Origin: Asterias rubens
Lineage: Eukaryota; Echinodermata; Asteroidea; Forcipulatida; Asteriidae
NCBI RefSeq assembly: GCF_902459465.1
Contig: NC_047065.1
Coordinates: 15,911,634 to 15,975,633 of the forward strand
DNA length: 64,000 bases
Direction: 5' to 3'
Position numbers and translations under genes: made by a program. The notes under the pieces were generated by a model that worked only from the letters and a program-made list of their open reading frames with translations, was not told the origin of the DNA and ran no database searches. Numbering within the stretch: the stretch's first letter is position 1; each line of letters starts with the position of its first letter. Shown in pieces: positions 13,201 to 23,175 of the stretch.

Positions 13201-13315
13201 AACTCACATTTTTTTTTTATTACTTTCTGATATAAATTTAAAACAGTTGAGAACATACCTGCAGAACAAAATTCTTCCAAAGGAGCAAACGAAACTGTCG
13301 CCCTTTCATACCCAT
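1244..13315 (-). CDS. ABCA3: ABCA3-like ABC transporter, N-terminal 315 codons (gene continues beyond left edge)
   Basis: Subfamily A ABC transporters are large membrane proteins that export or flip lipids. Nine coding exons on the minus strand join in phase: 13315-13259 (ATG at 13315), 10215-10142, 8436-8405 (a 32-nt microexon), 4714-4589, 4168-4049, 3559-3409, 2942-2813, 2068-1958 and 1387-1244, totalling 945 nt. The N terminus MGMKGRQFRLLLWKNFVLQ matches the LLLWKN signature of ABCA3. It is followed by TM1 (about residues 22-42), a first extracellular loop with N-glycosylation sequons (NGT, NLT, NFT, NVT), TM2 (about 242-264), the conserved cytosolic stretch EKEKRLKESMKMMGL (about 272-286) and TM3 (about 290-314). 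The last donor reads AAG|gtatgg, so the rest of the first membrane domain and both nucleotide-binding domains must lie left of position 1. The introns hold MITEs and minisatellites. ABCA17 or another ABCA3-group paralogue is possible. Confidence 0.9.
2355..2732. mobile_element. Palindromic MITE family F1, copy 2
   Basis: The left end is 'aatggacactattggtaatt' and the right end is its imperfect inverse 'aattaccaatagtgtctact'. There is no coding capacity. It lies in an ABCA3-like intron between the exons at 1958-2068 and 2813-2942. Confidence 0.85.
3039..3330. repeat. 45-bp minisatellite
   Basis: The phrase 'ctatggtaaggaagaggggg' recurs at 3127 and 3172, and a one-base variant starts at 3217, giving an exact 45-bp period. 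Diverged units lie on both sides. The open frames on both strands (repeated RKRGYECSRLKSSM) are products of the repeat and not genes. It sits in an ABCA3-like intron. Confidence 0.85.
3583..3951. mobile_element. Palindromic MITE family F1, copy 3 (diverged)
   Basis: It starts 'aaggcactgtacacgtttgg' and ends 'ccaaacgagtaccttcccttt', with the F1 internal segments in order. Its left end begins about 24 bp upstream of the ABCA3-like exon starting at 3559, close to the splice acceptor. Confidence 0.75.
4257..4520. repeat. About 21-bp degenerate tandem repeat
   Basis: Variants of 'gtaaagtctcaaatgttcct' follow one another about a dozen times. The minus-strand open frame through it (repeated LRLHLEHLRLH-type units) is a repeat artefact that happens to run into the real ABCA exon at 4589-4714. 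Confidence 0.8.
5047..5397. mobile_element. Palindromic MITE family F1, copy 4
   Basis: This is one of the clearest copies. The left end is 'ttaaaggcagtggacactat' and the right end 'atagtgtccactgcctttaa', a perfect 20-bp terminal inverted repeat. It lies in the intron between the ABCA exon at 4589-4714 and the microexon. Confidence 0.9.
5397..7340. other. ABCA3-like intron: AT-rich sequence with scattered repeat pieces
   Basis: No exon is visible. There is an imperfect inverted repeat around 5797-5910 ('acaaccatggg' and 'cccatggttgt') flanking a 'gttcgaaacgtcgagacc' segment typical of dispersed repeats. A weak minus-strand tRNA-like piece with a B-box (GGTTTGAGCCC) lies near 7173-7250. Confidence 0.4.
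7350..7432. repeat. Near-perfect 80-bp palindrome with GCC-rich centre
   Basis: 'gggccaatttcataaagcgg' is mirrored by 'ccgctttatgaaattggccc', and the flanks also pair (about 'tgtaagtctcctgg' with 'ccatgagacctaca'). The centre is a short GCC/GCT run. It could form a stable hairpin. The 'ggggccaatttcat' ends resemble another dispersed repeat at 7656-7800. Confidence 0.8.
8405..8436 (-). other. ABCA3: 32-nt microexon of the ABCA3-like gene
   Basis: A pyrimidine-rich acceptor (ctcccttag) and a consensus donor (gtaagt) flank only 32 nt. Entering in phase 2 from the exon ending at 10142, it reads RLLIQSEDLCF, which aligns with the family sequence just after TM1 (recalled as LRLKIQSE). It leaves in phase 1, as the exon at 4714 requires. 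Skipping it would break the frame. Confidence 0.85.
9054..9418. mobile_element. 365-bp MITE with 'agatgctgtgtcagattttt' ends
   Basis: The left end 'agatgctgtgtcagattttt' is matched by the inverse 'aaaaatctgacatagcatct' on the right, with no open frame in between. It lies in the ABCA3-like intron between the microexon and the exon at 10142. Confidence 0.75.
9744..10129. mobile_element. Palindromic MITE family F1, copy 5
   Basis: It runs from 'ttaaaggtcgtggacactat' to 'atagtgtccactgcctttaa'. Its right end lies only about 12 bp from the end of the ABCA3-like exon (donor at 10141), so it is the intron sequence immediately after that donor. Confidence 0.85.
10216..13040. other. First coding intron of the ABCA3-like gene
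   Basis: About 3 kb between coding exons 1 and 2. I see no exon, only AT-rich DNA, a short (GT)n run (12201-12219) beside a G tract, and a hairpin MITE near the 5' end. Confidence 0.5.
12201..12219. repeat. (GT)n microsatellite followed by a G tract
   Basis: Nine consecutive GT dinucleotides, then 'attggggggg'. A simple repeat inside an intron. Confidence 0.85.
13041..13175. mobile_element. 135-bp hairpin MITE family H1, copy 1
   Basis: The left arm 'ggcaccaccactttttcact' and right arm 'gaatgaaaaagtggtggcg' are inverted copies around an AT-rich loop. The sequence matches the copies at 16800-16928 and 30310-30433. It lies about 85 bp from the ABCA3-like first coding exon. Confidence 0.85.
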
Positions 13316-14200
13316 GATGATGGCCGAGATATGGGTTGTTCTGTCCCAGTTCGTTCAGGTAGGTTCAGTCTGGGCCTAGCTAACTAGCTAGGGAAACATC
13401 ACAATACGGACGGTATGATCATGGAGGTAGAATTGGTATGATGATCAAGATCAAAGCAAAAGTGTGGCCGGTAAATAGTGATGCCGCGTCGGCCTCCCAA
13501 ACAGACAGTACCCCTCCTCCACAGTGTAGATAGATGAATCTCCAGATAGATGGTCCACCAATGGTTCCGAACTAACTAACTAGCCAGCACAGGCTTTCTG
13601 CTGCACAAACTTAAACTCACTGTGTGCAGCTAGCTCTGCAGCTGATCAGATGTGTGTGATAACGGACGTAGTTTGTTCAGTTTTCTAATCTTTCTTGACA
13701 CTTTCATGCTATTGTTGATAAATGAAAAAAAACTGATCAGTGATGTCCATGCTGCGTCTGTGGTCTGTGTGACGTCCTCGCCGCCGTCCTTACGTACACA
13801 ACAACAACATAACATCTAGGGTAGACTTGTGAAGAAGTCATTAATATCTGCGGCGATGATAGCGTTGCGACTCTATTCCGAATCTCCCCGCGATTCCCGC
13901 GGTACAACTCGACTATCTCACCGCGGCAAGCCATTAACGACTTGTCCAAGAGTCTACATCTAGTTAGGTACGGTACGCACCAGTGATGTGTACGGATAAT
14001 AAATTATTGATGTGCACCATAGAGCTACGATGTGCACGGATAATAAATTTATGTGCACAAAGCATGCCATTCTGCATTGCGCTCCGGCTAGGCTACGATG
14101 TCGGGAGGATCCGTGAGGGTTTACGTTATCGCAGCTATCTGCATCACTCTATCAAAAGATCGATCACTTTGTGCCCGAGGGAGGGCAAAACGCCTTAGTT
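13316..14200 (-). promoter_or_regulatory. 5' flank and probable promoter region of the ABCA3-like gene
   Basis: The sequence upstream of the ATG at 13315 becomes richer in CG dinucleotides around 13770-13940 ('cctcgccgccgtccttacg', 'ccccgcgattcccgcgg') than the surrounding AT-rich DNA. I infer the transcription start lies here. No TATA box or initiator is evident, and a non-coding first exon cannot be excluded. Confidence 0.35.
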
Positions 14201-16290
14201 AAAAGGCCCTTGGGTTAAACAAATAAATAATAATAAACGATATCTTAGAAAACAATACAAAATTCCTTTGCGCATAATACCTTGACATGTAAACCCACAG
14301 CTGTCCCACCTTGTCCCTACTTCCCCTTCTTATTAATTATCCCAATCGGCCTTGTCGGTGCCATGGTCCCCATTTTACTGCACAAACTTAGAAAGAAAAA
14401 AGTAAACATTTTACTAGAAACTACCATAATCCAAAAATAAAATTACCATAGGCATAGTATATGAGCTGAACAAGCATTAAAAATTAAAAGTACCAAATTA
14501 ACCAAAAACAGACACCCAACACCACCCAGCCCAAGCCCCCCCCCCCCCCACCCCACCCACACACAAAAAAGTAGGCCTAGTAATACAATTTTAAAAAAAT
14601 TGATTCCAACTAACAAACAATTAGAAAACTAACAAACAAACCAAAAACAACTTACAACTTATTATGATTAAATTTTTAAAACCAGCTACAGTCCTTATAA
14701 TAATAACAATACAGGTTTTCCCCGGCCAATTTCAGCTAAATAAATCATTAAATTTCATTAACATGCATTCAAATTCATGCATTTTCCCCTGATCCTCTCA
14801 AACTAGGGTTTCGTTTTAGCTATTAATGCATTCAATTGGGTCATTCGAGACTACACTTTTGACCACTCTTAAATTGAATATCTACTAACCACATTTCGAA
14901 CATGATTTTGCTCTGCTAGTTTGCGTTTTTTTTTCATTTAGGCCTAACGAATTTCAACTTCTTTGCATTCAAATAAAAGTGACTAATTATGCCTTTATGA
15001 GAAAAATTTGATTTATAGCTCCTTTACTAGCACACAAGTTGTTCATGTATTTTTTACATCATTATGTGTTTTTTCTTGAAATCATTATCTTTGCGTTGTT
15101 ACCCTTCCAATTGTCGGCACCCGATAACTTTGAAATAAAAAACTATAGTTATAATATAGTTATAAAAACTTTAATTTAAAAAGTCTTGCCCTATTAGTAT
15201 CATCTACATTATTCACTGCTCTGTGCCGACCTAGCCAGGGGTATGTTGTGGAGTAAAATTTGTCGTTGGTTTTGTATTCCTGATACGCGGGTTAGTACAG
15301 CAGCGCAATAGCTCATGAGCTAATATAGTTTCATCGGTTCTGCTGCACGAACCAAATAACTACGAGTTATGAGCATCCTCCATCCTGTTAACCCTTTAGT
15401 CCCTGCACCGCCCGAGTTTGCTGAAATCCAATTTCTCAAGATTCTTGCAGTAAATTACTGGAATCGTAGTTCAATTAATTTTAAAAGATAGCCATGGCTT
15501 AATGTGTATGCACAATTTTTTACCCTTTCGGTAATATTTGTATAAAAGTACAAGTTCTCATGGGAACAATAAAAGCCTCTCGTTAAACGGCTACGGTAAT
15601 TTTTATGGCGAATATGTTTGTGCACGGATAAAATGGACACAATAGCTTTTCAAGGCTTTTATCTGGCTCAATGCTCATACTGATTAAATGCGAAGGCGTT
15701 AATTTTCGACAATTATCATCATAAATGATGAACAATTTCCTGTTTACTAATGAGCGTTTTTTTTTTGTAAGAGCTAAATGATTTCATCATCATTAGCTTC
15801 GACAAGTCAACTGTGAAGGGAGAATTAATAACGATCTATAACAACTAGATATATTAACAAATGCGTAGACCTACAATGACTATCGAGTTTTCTTTTGATG
15901 TTCCTTTTTTTCTACAAACACAAGCTAGCGAGGTTTCCTCGTACCGCATACAGTGCATCGCTATAGGCGGCTGGGCGGTACAGTGGCTAAAATGGTTTTA
16001 AGAAACAAAATAAAATTGCTCACGTTTTTAATGAAAATGTTGCAATTTAGAACGAGGTAATAACATAGGCATATCCCCTGACCTGTGTGGCCAAGGGTAG
16101 GATTCAGCTAGCCTTTGGCACACAAGTGGAGCTAGCTAGGTAATAACAAGATAATTCGGTATAAGTTAAATCCCTTGGCACTGTCTTTGACGTTCGTTGA
16201 CGGGTACGGTCGTTGACAGATTTGCAAAATTTGGTATAGAACCAAATTAATTTTGGTGCGGTGCTTCCCTCACTCTTCACACAAAATAAT
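14200..16290. other. AT-rich intergenic sequence
   Basis: About 2 kb between the divergent ABCA3-like and COX4 genes. It is low in GC with a C tract (14537-14549) and no recognisable exon, RNA gene or long repeat. Confidence 0.5.
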
Positions 16291-16299
16291 TATTAGTCG

Positions 16300-16413
16300 A
16301 CCAATAAACGGATAGGGCGCCCTCTTTTGACGGTTGCAGGGTTCCGCCGGTCAGCACGTACGCCATTTTGTTGGGAACACGCAAGAAAAATTCGCCGGGT
16401 TTAACCAAACTTG
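16300..16413 (+). promoter_or_regulatory. COX4: Candidate promoter and non-coding first exon of COX4 (distal)
   Basis: A local GC-rich block contains 'gtacgccattttgttgg', a YY1-like GCCATTTTG near a likely transcription start. It ends in a consensus donor: CAAACTTG|gtaagttt, exon end 16413. The nearest plus-strand acceptor upstream of a start codon is that of COX4 at 19033. Assigning it to COX4 is inference. Confidence 0.4.
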
Positions 16414-16619
16414 GTAAGTTTCGTACATTTTTGTAAAGAGTATGAAAAAAGAATTATGAATATGAAACATTTTTGTTAAGTAAACAACTGTCTTAAAAAT
16501 ATCATAAATAGCACCAATGATTGTAAATGTATCGGATTGGTGTATTTTTTGATAGCTTGGCAGTGGCTTGACTCTTCCTTGCTTGAGGTGAGCAAGGAAA
16601 ATATATTTAGTTCATAGAG

Positions 16620-16671
16620 TAATTATGATTAGTAATTATGATTAGTAATTATGATTAGTAATTATGATTAG
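16620..16671. repeat. 13-bp tandem repeat, four units
   Basis: 'taattatgattag' is repeated four times without a mismatch. Confidence 0.9.
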
Positions 16672-16799
16672 CATGGAGAGGCAAAAAAAGAAAATGAAAC
16701 TTGAAAAATTATTGAAATTGAACATATTCTACCTCTAGTCTATGATTAACATGTGAACGAAATGATAGGAAGGAAAGTAAAAGGTTAATTAATTTGGAT

Positions 16800-16928
16800 A
16801 AATTTCCGTATGGCGCCACCACCTTTTCACTCATTTTTACAAAAAGGGATGTCCCATTGAGGTAAATTTAGATACTATATTATTTCATATCAAATAAAAA
16901 AGTGGTGGCGCCATACGGAAACTTTTCC
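16800..16928. mobile_element. Hairpin MITE family H1, copy 2
   Basis: The arms 'tttccgtatggcgccaccac' and 'gtggtggcgccatacggaaa' are perfect inverses, and the loop is AT-rich. It has the same size and loop as the other two copies. Confidence 0.9.
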
Positions 16929-16939
16929 ATTAATTTTCA

Positions 16940-17489
16940 TTCATAAACACCCCAGGGCCCAGACAGTTTCGCTACTCCTATTGGTGGAGAGCGCGTCACG
17001 TGGGGGTGTTTAATTAAACGGTTGACAATGGTTGATTGACCAGCTGGAGCTGTTTATATAACCGGCTGGCTTCCGCGTGTCGGGCGCGCGCGTACGCCAA
17101 TATTATCATGCGGAATGCGCAATAATGACACCCTAGCTATTTATTAGTAAAAACAGCACGTAATCTATTTCTAAGCGCGCGCGCGTACACACAACCCATG
17201 CGCATCAAACAGATTCTTCACTAAGTTTTTAAAAAAAATACTTCAATTCTCAAATTTTCAATTGTCATAGATAGTATCTATCTATAGGATTAATAGACCT
17301 TATGCACATGACATCATTTCAGTACGGCGCCCTCGCCTTGAGGTCAAAAGGAGGTTGTTCATTGGCCAGTCTATGTTCGTTTTGATTGTTTCGTCACCGT
17401 TTGACCTCAAAGATGGCGGTTGGATGACGTCAATGCATAAGGTCTATTGTATTTTTTTAACGTTTTTTAACAAAAAGGCATTTATGAAT
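16940..17489. mobile_element. 'ttcataaacacc' element, copy 1, interrupted by another MITE
   Basis: The ends 'ttcataaacacc' and 'ggcatttatgaa' are imperfect inverted repeats. The interior begins 'cagacagtttcgctactcct' then 'attggtggagagcgcgtcac', shared with the element at 62559-62950. This copy is about 550 bp, and removing the 157-bp insert at 17292-17448 leaves about 393 bp, the size of the other copy. It contains an ATTGG (inverted CCAAT) and a CACGTG. Confidence 0.75.
17292..17448. mobile_element. 157-bp palindromic MITE nested inside the 16940-17489 element
   Basis: The ends 'aatagaccttatgcacatga' and 'tgacgtcaatgcataaggtctatt' are inverted repeats, and the internal 'gaggtcaaaagg' and 'cgtttgacctca' also pair. 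It carries an AAGATGGCGG YY1-like motif near the right end. Confidence 0.8.
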
Positions 17490-17770
17490 GTGAATAAAAG
17501 AGTAGTGACTCGTTCTTAAACGTCCATTTAAAACCTTGCAGGATCGTTGCCATGCGATAAAGGCCCTCATTTTCGGCTCGGGTCTTTATCACACGGCAAC
17601 GTCCCTGCCGGTTTTGAACTGCCGTTAACTCGGACCTTTAACAACCCTGCCGGTTTTAAACTGCCGTTAAAGAACTCGATGCTACCCGTTAATTCCCTTA
17701 TTTTAAAAAATGGCTGGCGGACCACAAGTGTAAGGCCCTTGCCTTATTAGTAATAAATGCTTGTCTTTTT

Positions 17771-18486
17771 AGAATTTGATAACTCGTCTGGTCAGACATT
17801 AGCAATCGTCAGCTTTTTTGTCTGTTTATTTAACCGTAATAAAAAAGACAAATTCCCTGGTATTATTATCAGTTTATAATTTAATTTTAAGAATAAACTA
17901 AAGTAAGAAATTTAGTAAACAAAACATTAAACAAATCGGTCGCACTAAATACTGACAACTCACGACCCCTAACGTAATGACAACTCACGACAACAAATGT
18001 TAAATCACTTTAAAAGAACATTTGAACATAAAGTCAACTGTCAAATATATGTAAAAGAGTCATGTGGGTCCTACTACTTCCTTGCCGCCAACTCGCCGTC
18101 AACTCACTTGTGCTGTCAACTCGCTGTTGAGAATTTGATAACTCGTCTGGTCAGACATTAGCAATCGTCAGCTTTTTTGTCTGTTTATTTAACCGTAATA
18201 AAAAAGACAAATTCCCTGGTATTATTATCAGTTTATAATTTAATTTTAAGAATAAACTAAAGTAAGAAATTTAGTAAACAAAACATTAAACAAATCGGTC
18301 GCACTAAATACTGACAACTCACGACCCCTAACGTAATGACAACTCACGACAACAAATGTTAAATCACTTTAAAAGAACATTTGAACATAAAGTCAACTGT
18401 CAAATATATGTAAAAGAGTCATGTGGGTCCTACTACTTCCTTGCCGCCAACTCGCCGTCAACTCACTTGTGCTGTCAACTCGCTGT
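17771..18486. repeat. Near-identical 359-bp tandem duplication
   Basis: The sequence starting 'agaatttgataactcgtctg' at 17771 restarts at 18130 and stays essentially identical for about 357 bp, ending in 'gtcaactcgctgt'. The copies are directly adjacent. Their near-identity, unlike the old repeats elsewhere, suggests a recent duplication or a misassembly. Each copy ends in a cluster of 'caactc(a/g)c' phrases. Confidence 0.9.
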
Positions 18487-18639
18487 CAACTCAACCGCTA
18501 CTGATATGGATTAGTCTTGACCCAAGTCACTAGCGATCAATTAACACGAAGCGCAGTACAAACATGTAATACACGAAGCGCAGTACATACATGTAATACA
18601 CTAAGCGGTACCGATAATCAACGTCTTGGGCTAAGATTA

Positions 18640-18960
18640 TTCCAATTTCCGGAAAGCGACCTCTGTTGTCCGTGTTGTACAACCTCTGTGAAAAAGCAAG
18701 ATGGCAGCCGACGGCTTTGCTACTTCACGATCATTTTTTCACGAGGACAAAACTAATAACTACCGTCAACACACAGGTCCATACAGATGGTACCATTAAT
18801 AAAAAAATTCAACACACTTTAAATCGACAAAGAAAGGCATAGAAAATAAACACTGAATTTTAGAAATTACATCACAGGCTTCGGGTCAGTGGTCTAATGG
18901 AACATTTTAGCCCTGGGGGTTACGTTTATCGCAACTGGTGTTGCCCGGGATATATTATGG
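18640..18960 (+). promoter_or_regulatory. COX4: Candidate proximal promoter and alternative first exon of COX4
   Basis: 'tttccggaaagcg' is an ETS/GABP-type site (palindromic CCGGAA) and 'caagatggcagccgac' a YY1-type site. Both classes are known in respiratory-chain gene promoters, including COX4. Downstream, a perfect donor follows 'gggatatattatgg' (exon end 18960, gtaagt at 18961), 73 bp before the COX4 acceptor. Such a short intron is possible, or the 16.4-kb exon is the true first one. Confidence 0.4.
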
Positions 18961-19052
18961 GTAAGTTTTTGTACGCCAATATTAAAATAGATGAGATCTC
19001 AAAAAGAAATGTTTGTTAATCTTCTTTCTACAGTGTGTTTGTCTCAATAACC

Positions 19053-20941
19053 ATGGCTGTCAATATGCTGAGGATCACGAGCAGGCGAGCGATTTCCACT
19101 TCATGTCAGCGATCTTCGGGTATAACAGTTTACGCTGACCGACTTGACTATCCAGCACCACCATGCCGGTTTGTCACAGAGGCTGACCTGACCTCTGATA
19201 TGCAAGCTCTGAAAACTAAGGAAGGGGGTGACTGGAAGGAACTCTCGTTAGACGAAAAAGTAGCTTGTGAGTATACGACTACCCCTGATCCTGTACAATC
19301 TTTCCTTAAGAGAGGTTTGCGGTAACTAACACCATGTGATCTCTTTTGAGTAGTGTCAGTTTTGAAAAGAAGCGGTGGTTAACTACTCATTTCCCCCCTC
19401 AATGTTTTGATAAGTATGTTCTGAACGTCTTCAGGTTTTTAATTTTGCTAGGACTTCAGAGCAGGGCTTGTTTTCATGAAGTTTATTGCATTGCAAAAAT
19501 GCTGGAAGTTCTTTTTGCTTAGCAGAAACGAGTTACCAGCCAAAACAGCATGTGATGTATTTTGTTTGCAACAGGTTCCCTGCTGAATTATGCTTAGCAG
19601 AAAGAATTGCTATCACATTTTTCTGCTAGACAACCTTATGAAATTTGGACCACTCTGGCCTTCTTTCATACATGTAGTTGCTCCTTATATATAGCGCTCA
19701 TGTCAGTCATTCAGTATTGCTCAAGGTGCTTCAACATTCAGTATTTTTCCTGCAAGGTATTGTGGAGCTACAATCTTGAAGTATGAGACCACCAATTCCT
19801 TTGCATAGCACCATGCCATGATTTACAAGGTGCTGTGGCGCAATATGCTGCCAATTTAACCAGGAACACCGATGCAAGTGGGTTATCTTTTTGATAAGTG
19901 CACTGGGTTCTTTTACATGAATACACAACACACAGGACCTATGGCTTTATGTACCATGCGAAGCACGCAGCAACGTGTCTTGCTTAAGGACACAAGTGTC
20001 ACGACCGGGACTCGAACCAACTCTCTGCTGAACAGAAACACCAGAGCTTAAGGCCGCTGCTCTTACCATAATGATTGTATTTCAGCTATTCTTAAATTTT
20101 GTTATTATATTTTGTTTGGAAACAGTGTACAGATTGAGCTTCGACAAGAGTTATTCAGAGATGAGGGCACCTACCGGGGAGTGGAAGTATATCGTTGGGG
20201 GAGTCTTTGCCGCTTGTGCCGTTGCAATCTTCTTCTATGGTCTCCAAAAGAAATTTAGTAAGTATATGACTGCCTCTGGAAGTAGGCTAATGTTCATGCA
20301 TAAAATAATACATTGAGCACATGTAAACAATTTGACTGCACATTGTGTATTAATGCCAGCATACTTTCACTGAGGTAACACTTGATTCAGGCAGATGGAT
20401 TGAGATTCATAATCTATTACAACCACAGATCAAGATCTTGTGACGGCATGTTTACACCAGTGCTTGATCCAGCTCTGATACCACTTTATGATCACAGCAG
20501 TCGCACAAAAACACAAGCAAAACTCCCTGCCATTCCTAGCAAAACCGAAAATTGCCACAGTGAATTGCATTGTCTGATCAACTTTTGCATTAGTAGAACT
20601 TGTTCCCGGAATCCACTTTGCCAGATCTGATCCACCCTCCTCAAAAGGTGGATTAAAATTGCAGGATCTTGAACTGGGTCTGATTCAGCTTTTTTGCATT
20701 TGCACCAGCTGTTAATCCACATCGCAGGATAAGATCCAGGTAAACATAGATTAATGGATATTTGTCTAACTCCTTTACATTCATTATGTTTTCCCCCAAT
20801 GTAGTAGCCCCACCACTCCCCGAAACCATGTCCAAGGAATGGCAAGAGGCGGCAGTGAAGTACAACATCGCTATCCGCAATAACCCAGTCACCGGCATCG
20901 CATCCCAGTACGACTACGAAAAGAACGAATGGAAGAAGTGA
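19053..20941 (+). CDS. COX4: Cytochrome c oxidase subunit 4, mitochondrial
   Basis: A nuclear-encoded subunit of respiratory complex IV in the inner mitochondrial membrane; it stabilises the core and takes part in regulation by ATP/ADP. Coding exons 19053-19266, 20126-20257 and 20805-20941 join in phase to 160 codons plus TGA. An arginine-rich, Ser/Thr-rich N terminus (about residues 1-25) looks like a mitochondrial presequence. Family hallmarks are LDYPAPP (31-37), ALKTKEGGDWKELSLDEKVA (52-71), the junction-spanning ALYRLSF, a single membrane helix at about 93-110, and the C-terminal DYEKNEWKK (152-160), near identical to the vertebrate end. The ATG follows an acceptor (ctttctacag, exon from 19034), so the 5' UTR is spliced. 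Intron 2 holds an antisense SINE. No second COX4 isoform is seen here. Confidence 0.95.
19462..19660. repeat. Dispersed repeat with 'cttagcagaaa' motifs in a COX4 intron
   Basis: Segments such as 'tgcttagcagaaa' recur within 100 bp and the right side reads 'cttatgaaatttggacca', like repeat pieces at 7656-7800 and 21435-21520 ('ccatcaaattgggccca'). Non-coding. The boundaries are approximate. Confidence 0.45.
19690..20068 (-). mobile_element. tRNA-derived SINE, antisense in a COX4 intron
   Basis: Read on the minus strand, it has a tRNA-like head (A-box region 'gtaagagcagcggccttaag', B-box 'ggttcgagtcccggtcgtga'), then 'gacacttgtgtcctta'. The tail includes 'gcagcatattgcgccacagc', 'accttgtaaatcatgg' and 'ttgcagg(a)aaaatactgaat', collinear with the full copy at 52345-52735. 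Confidence 0.85.
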
Positions 20942-21796
20942 TGAAGGGACATCCTGCTACTCTATCCGTCAGGTCATAGTTAAGTTTCAGTTTTAGGTCC
21001 TATTAAGTGTGAAGCATGAAGTATTATTATTACTCGGTTGTTATTATTATTACAAATTGGGGAAAAAGAAAAAGAATTGAATACAGAAAGTGGAATTGGA
21101 AATGGAGTTGTGGGCTGCTGTGTAGAACCTCTTGGTATTGATGTAATTGATGTAAAGCCTGTTTATATTTATGCGTGACTTTGTTGCAAATGTTGGTTCA
21201 TCTGTTTCTCCGCCGAGTCATGACAAAGTTCCTGCAAACATGTACAAAGGCGAATGGCTGTGTTATTGGGAGAAGGTTCATCGAGGCCCAAATTCAGGGC
21301 TCTGCTTACTGCCGAGTTTTGTGCCGACGATCGCCTTTCTCTGTAAAATTTCTTTGCTAGCTGTGTAGCAAACAATGCCTAGTATGTCGAGTATGCACAG
21401 ACACAAGCATACATTTCTTGCCAACCTGTGAAATATGCTTGGCGTTTGCGCCGAAGTTTCTGAAAGCGCTTATTCTTTTCTTGCGGAAGCAGAGCCATCA
21501 AATTGGGCCCAGGCTAGTGCGTTGTTAACAAATTGACGCATAATTATACACAGGCCATTAGAATGTATATACACATGAACTACAACGGAGGACAACAATC
21601 ACAACTTCTGGTTTTAAAACTTTTGTTGATATATTCTAATTAATTGGATACTTAAAAGTTCTTCTTGATCACAAAACTAAACCGATAAATATGTCATTCT
21701 TTGTTTTTAAAAAGTAGAGGAATAACACTAGTATAGGCAAATCAAGTTGTGATTTTTAAGTTTGCACTATATTTTGAATGTGTTAATTTTGTTTTC

Positions 21797-21802
21797 AATA
21801 AA
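21797..21802 (+). terminator. COX4: AATAAA, likely COX4 polyadenylation signal
   Basis: The first canonical AATAAA downstream of the COX4 stop, 856 bp from it, in 'ttttcaataaatgaatac'. The 3' UTR between includes repeat-like sequence, so an earlier non-canonical site remains possible. Confidence 0.4.
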
Positions 21803-22865
21803 TGAATACTGAGTAGTCAATGCAACAATAACATACAGTTATAGGCACAGTGCGATAATTTTGGATTCCACTCTCTATGCAGATCGTAGATTCAAATTAT
21901 TGTTGTACCAATAGTCCTTTGAATTAATACTGAAGTGGTTCTACAAATCAAATGAAGGTATTTATGTATGTATGCAGTGTTCATTAAAAGATTGAAAGTT
22001 TATTCTGGATTCAAGTTGTTCTTGTCTGTACTTGCACTGGGTTAACAACCCAGTGGCCCAGTGGGTTGTTAATGAGTACAGATGTTTTTTGTCTGTTCTG
22101 TTGCACTCGAAATCTTGTTATGCCCCCCAACGCCAGCAAAGCTAAAGGAGCATAGTGTTTGCCTTGTTCTTAGGTGCGTGTGTGTGCGCAATGTGCCCTT
22201 GCATACGTCAACTTATGGGATATGTTTAACAATGGAACAATGCTACCCAATGAGGTTTTCTTTGTTTAAGTTGTACCCCACAGATAATTTCTCCAGAAAA
22301 GGGAGTAATTGAACAATAGCCGGACCTCACATACTGGAACGTAAGGGTGTGTGTGTACTTGGCCTATCAAATCCAACTTTGGTGTGTAGATGCGTCCAGG
22401 ATCCCCCTGAAGCCTTTGTACTGACCCCTGATGTCACATGTTCATGTCATTGAGCTAAAACATGAGAAATGTTTTCCAGGTGAGAATTCAAGAAGGACTT
22501 GGCATATTAGGTGTGTCGATTGGTCTTGGGATCCCCAGAAGCCTATAGATTCCTTGCATGTTTGATGTCAAAAGCCCATACAAAAATATTGCATGGTTAG
22601 TAGTGCTTTTAAATGGCGCCAAGACACATGATATGGCGTCCCTATTTTAGAAAGTGTCCCACTGATTAAATTAGATTAATTTATTCCATCTCGGACCAAC
22701 CAACAAAACAGAGAATCGATCATTCATGATTTATAGGTTACTTTTATTCTTACAATAAGATTTGAGTAATATGTACATCACAGAAACAACTTGAATTGGG
22801 AGACTTTTAGGGACACTAGGTGGGAGCAGACTCACCAGGGTAATCCATTGCTCTAATGGAGCGTC

Positions 22866-23175
22866 TTAAAGGCAATGGACACTATTGGTAAATACTCAAA
22901 ATATTTAGTAGCATAAAACCTTACTTGGTAACGAGTAATGGAGGAAGTTTGGTAGTATAAAACATTGTGCGAAACGGCTCCCTCTTAAGTGGAGTAGTTT
23001 TCGAGAAAGAAGTAATTTTCCACGAATTTTATTTCGAGACCTCGGATTTAGAGTTTGAGGTCTCGAAATCAAGCATCTGAACGCACTGAACTTCGTGTGA
23101 CAAGGGTATTTTTTCTTTCATTATTATCTTGCAATTTCGACTGCGACGACCAATTGAGCTAAAATTTGCACGTCA
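22866..23175. mobile_element. Palindromic MITE family F1, copy 6 (right end truncated)
   Basis: It starts 'ttaaaggcaatggacactat' and follows the F1 body through 'cgacgaccaattgagctaaa', then stops abruptly at 'tttgcacgtcacgccagagg'. The inverted right terminus is missing. Confidence 0.85.

Noticed and set aside
14520-14560. C and G homopolymer tracts here and at about 1502, 6235, 25968 and 31939 as functional signals
   Set aside because: Simple homopolymers, common in this genome and prone to sequencing error; nothing around them suggests a role.
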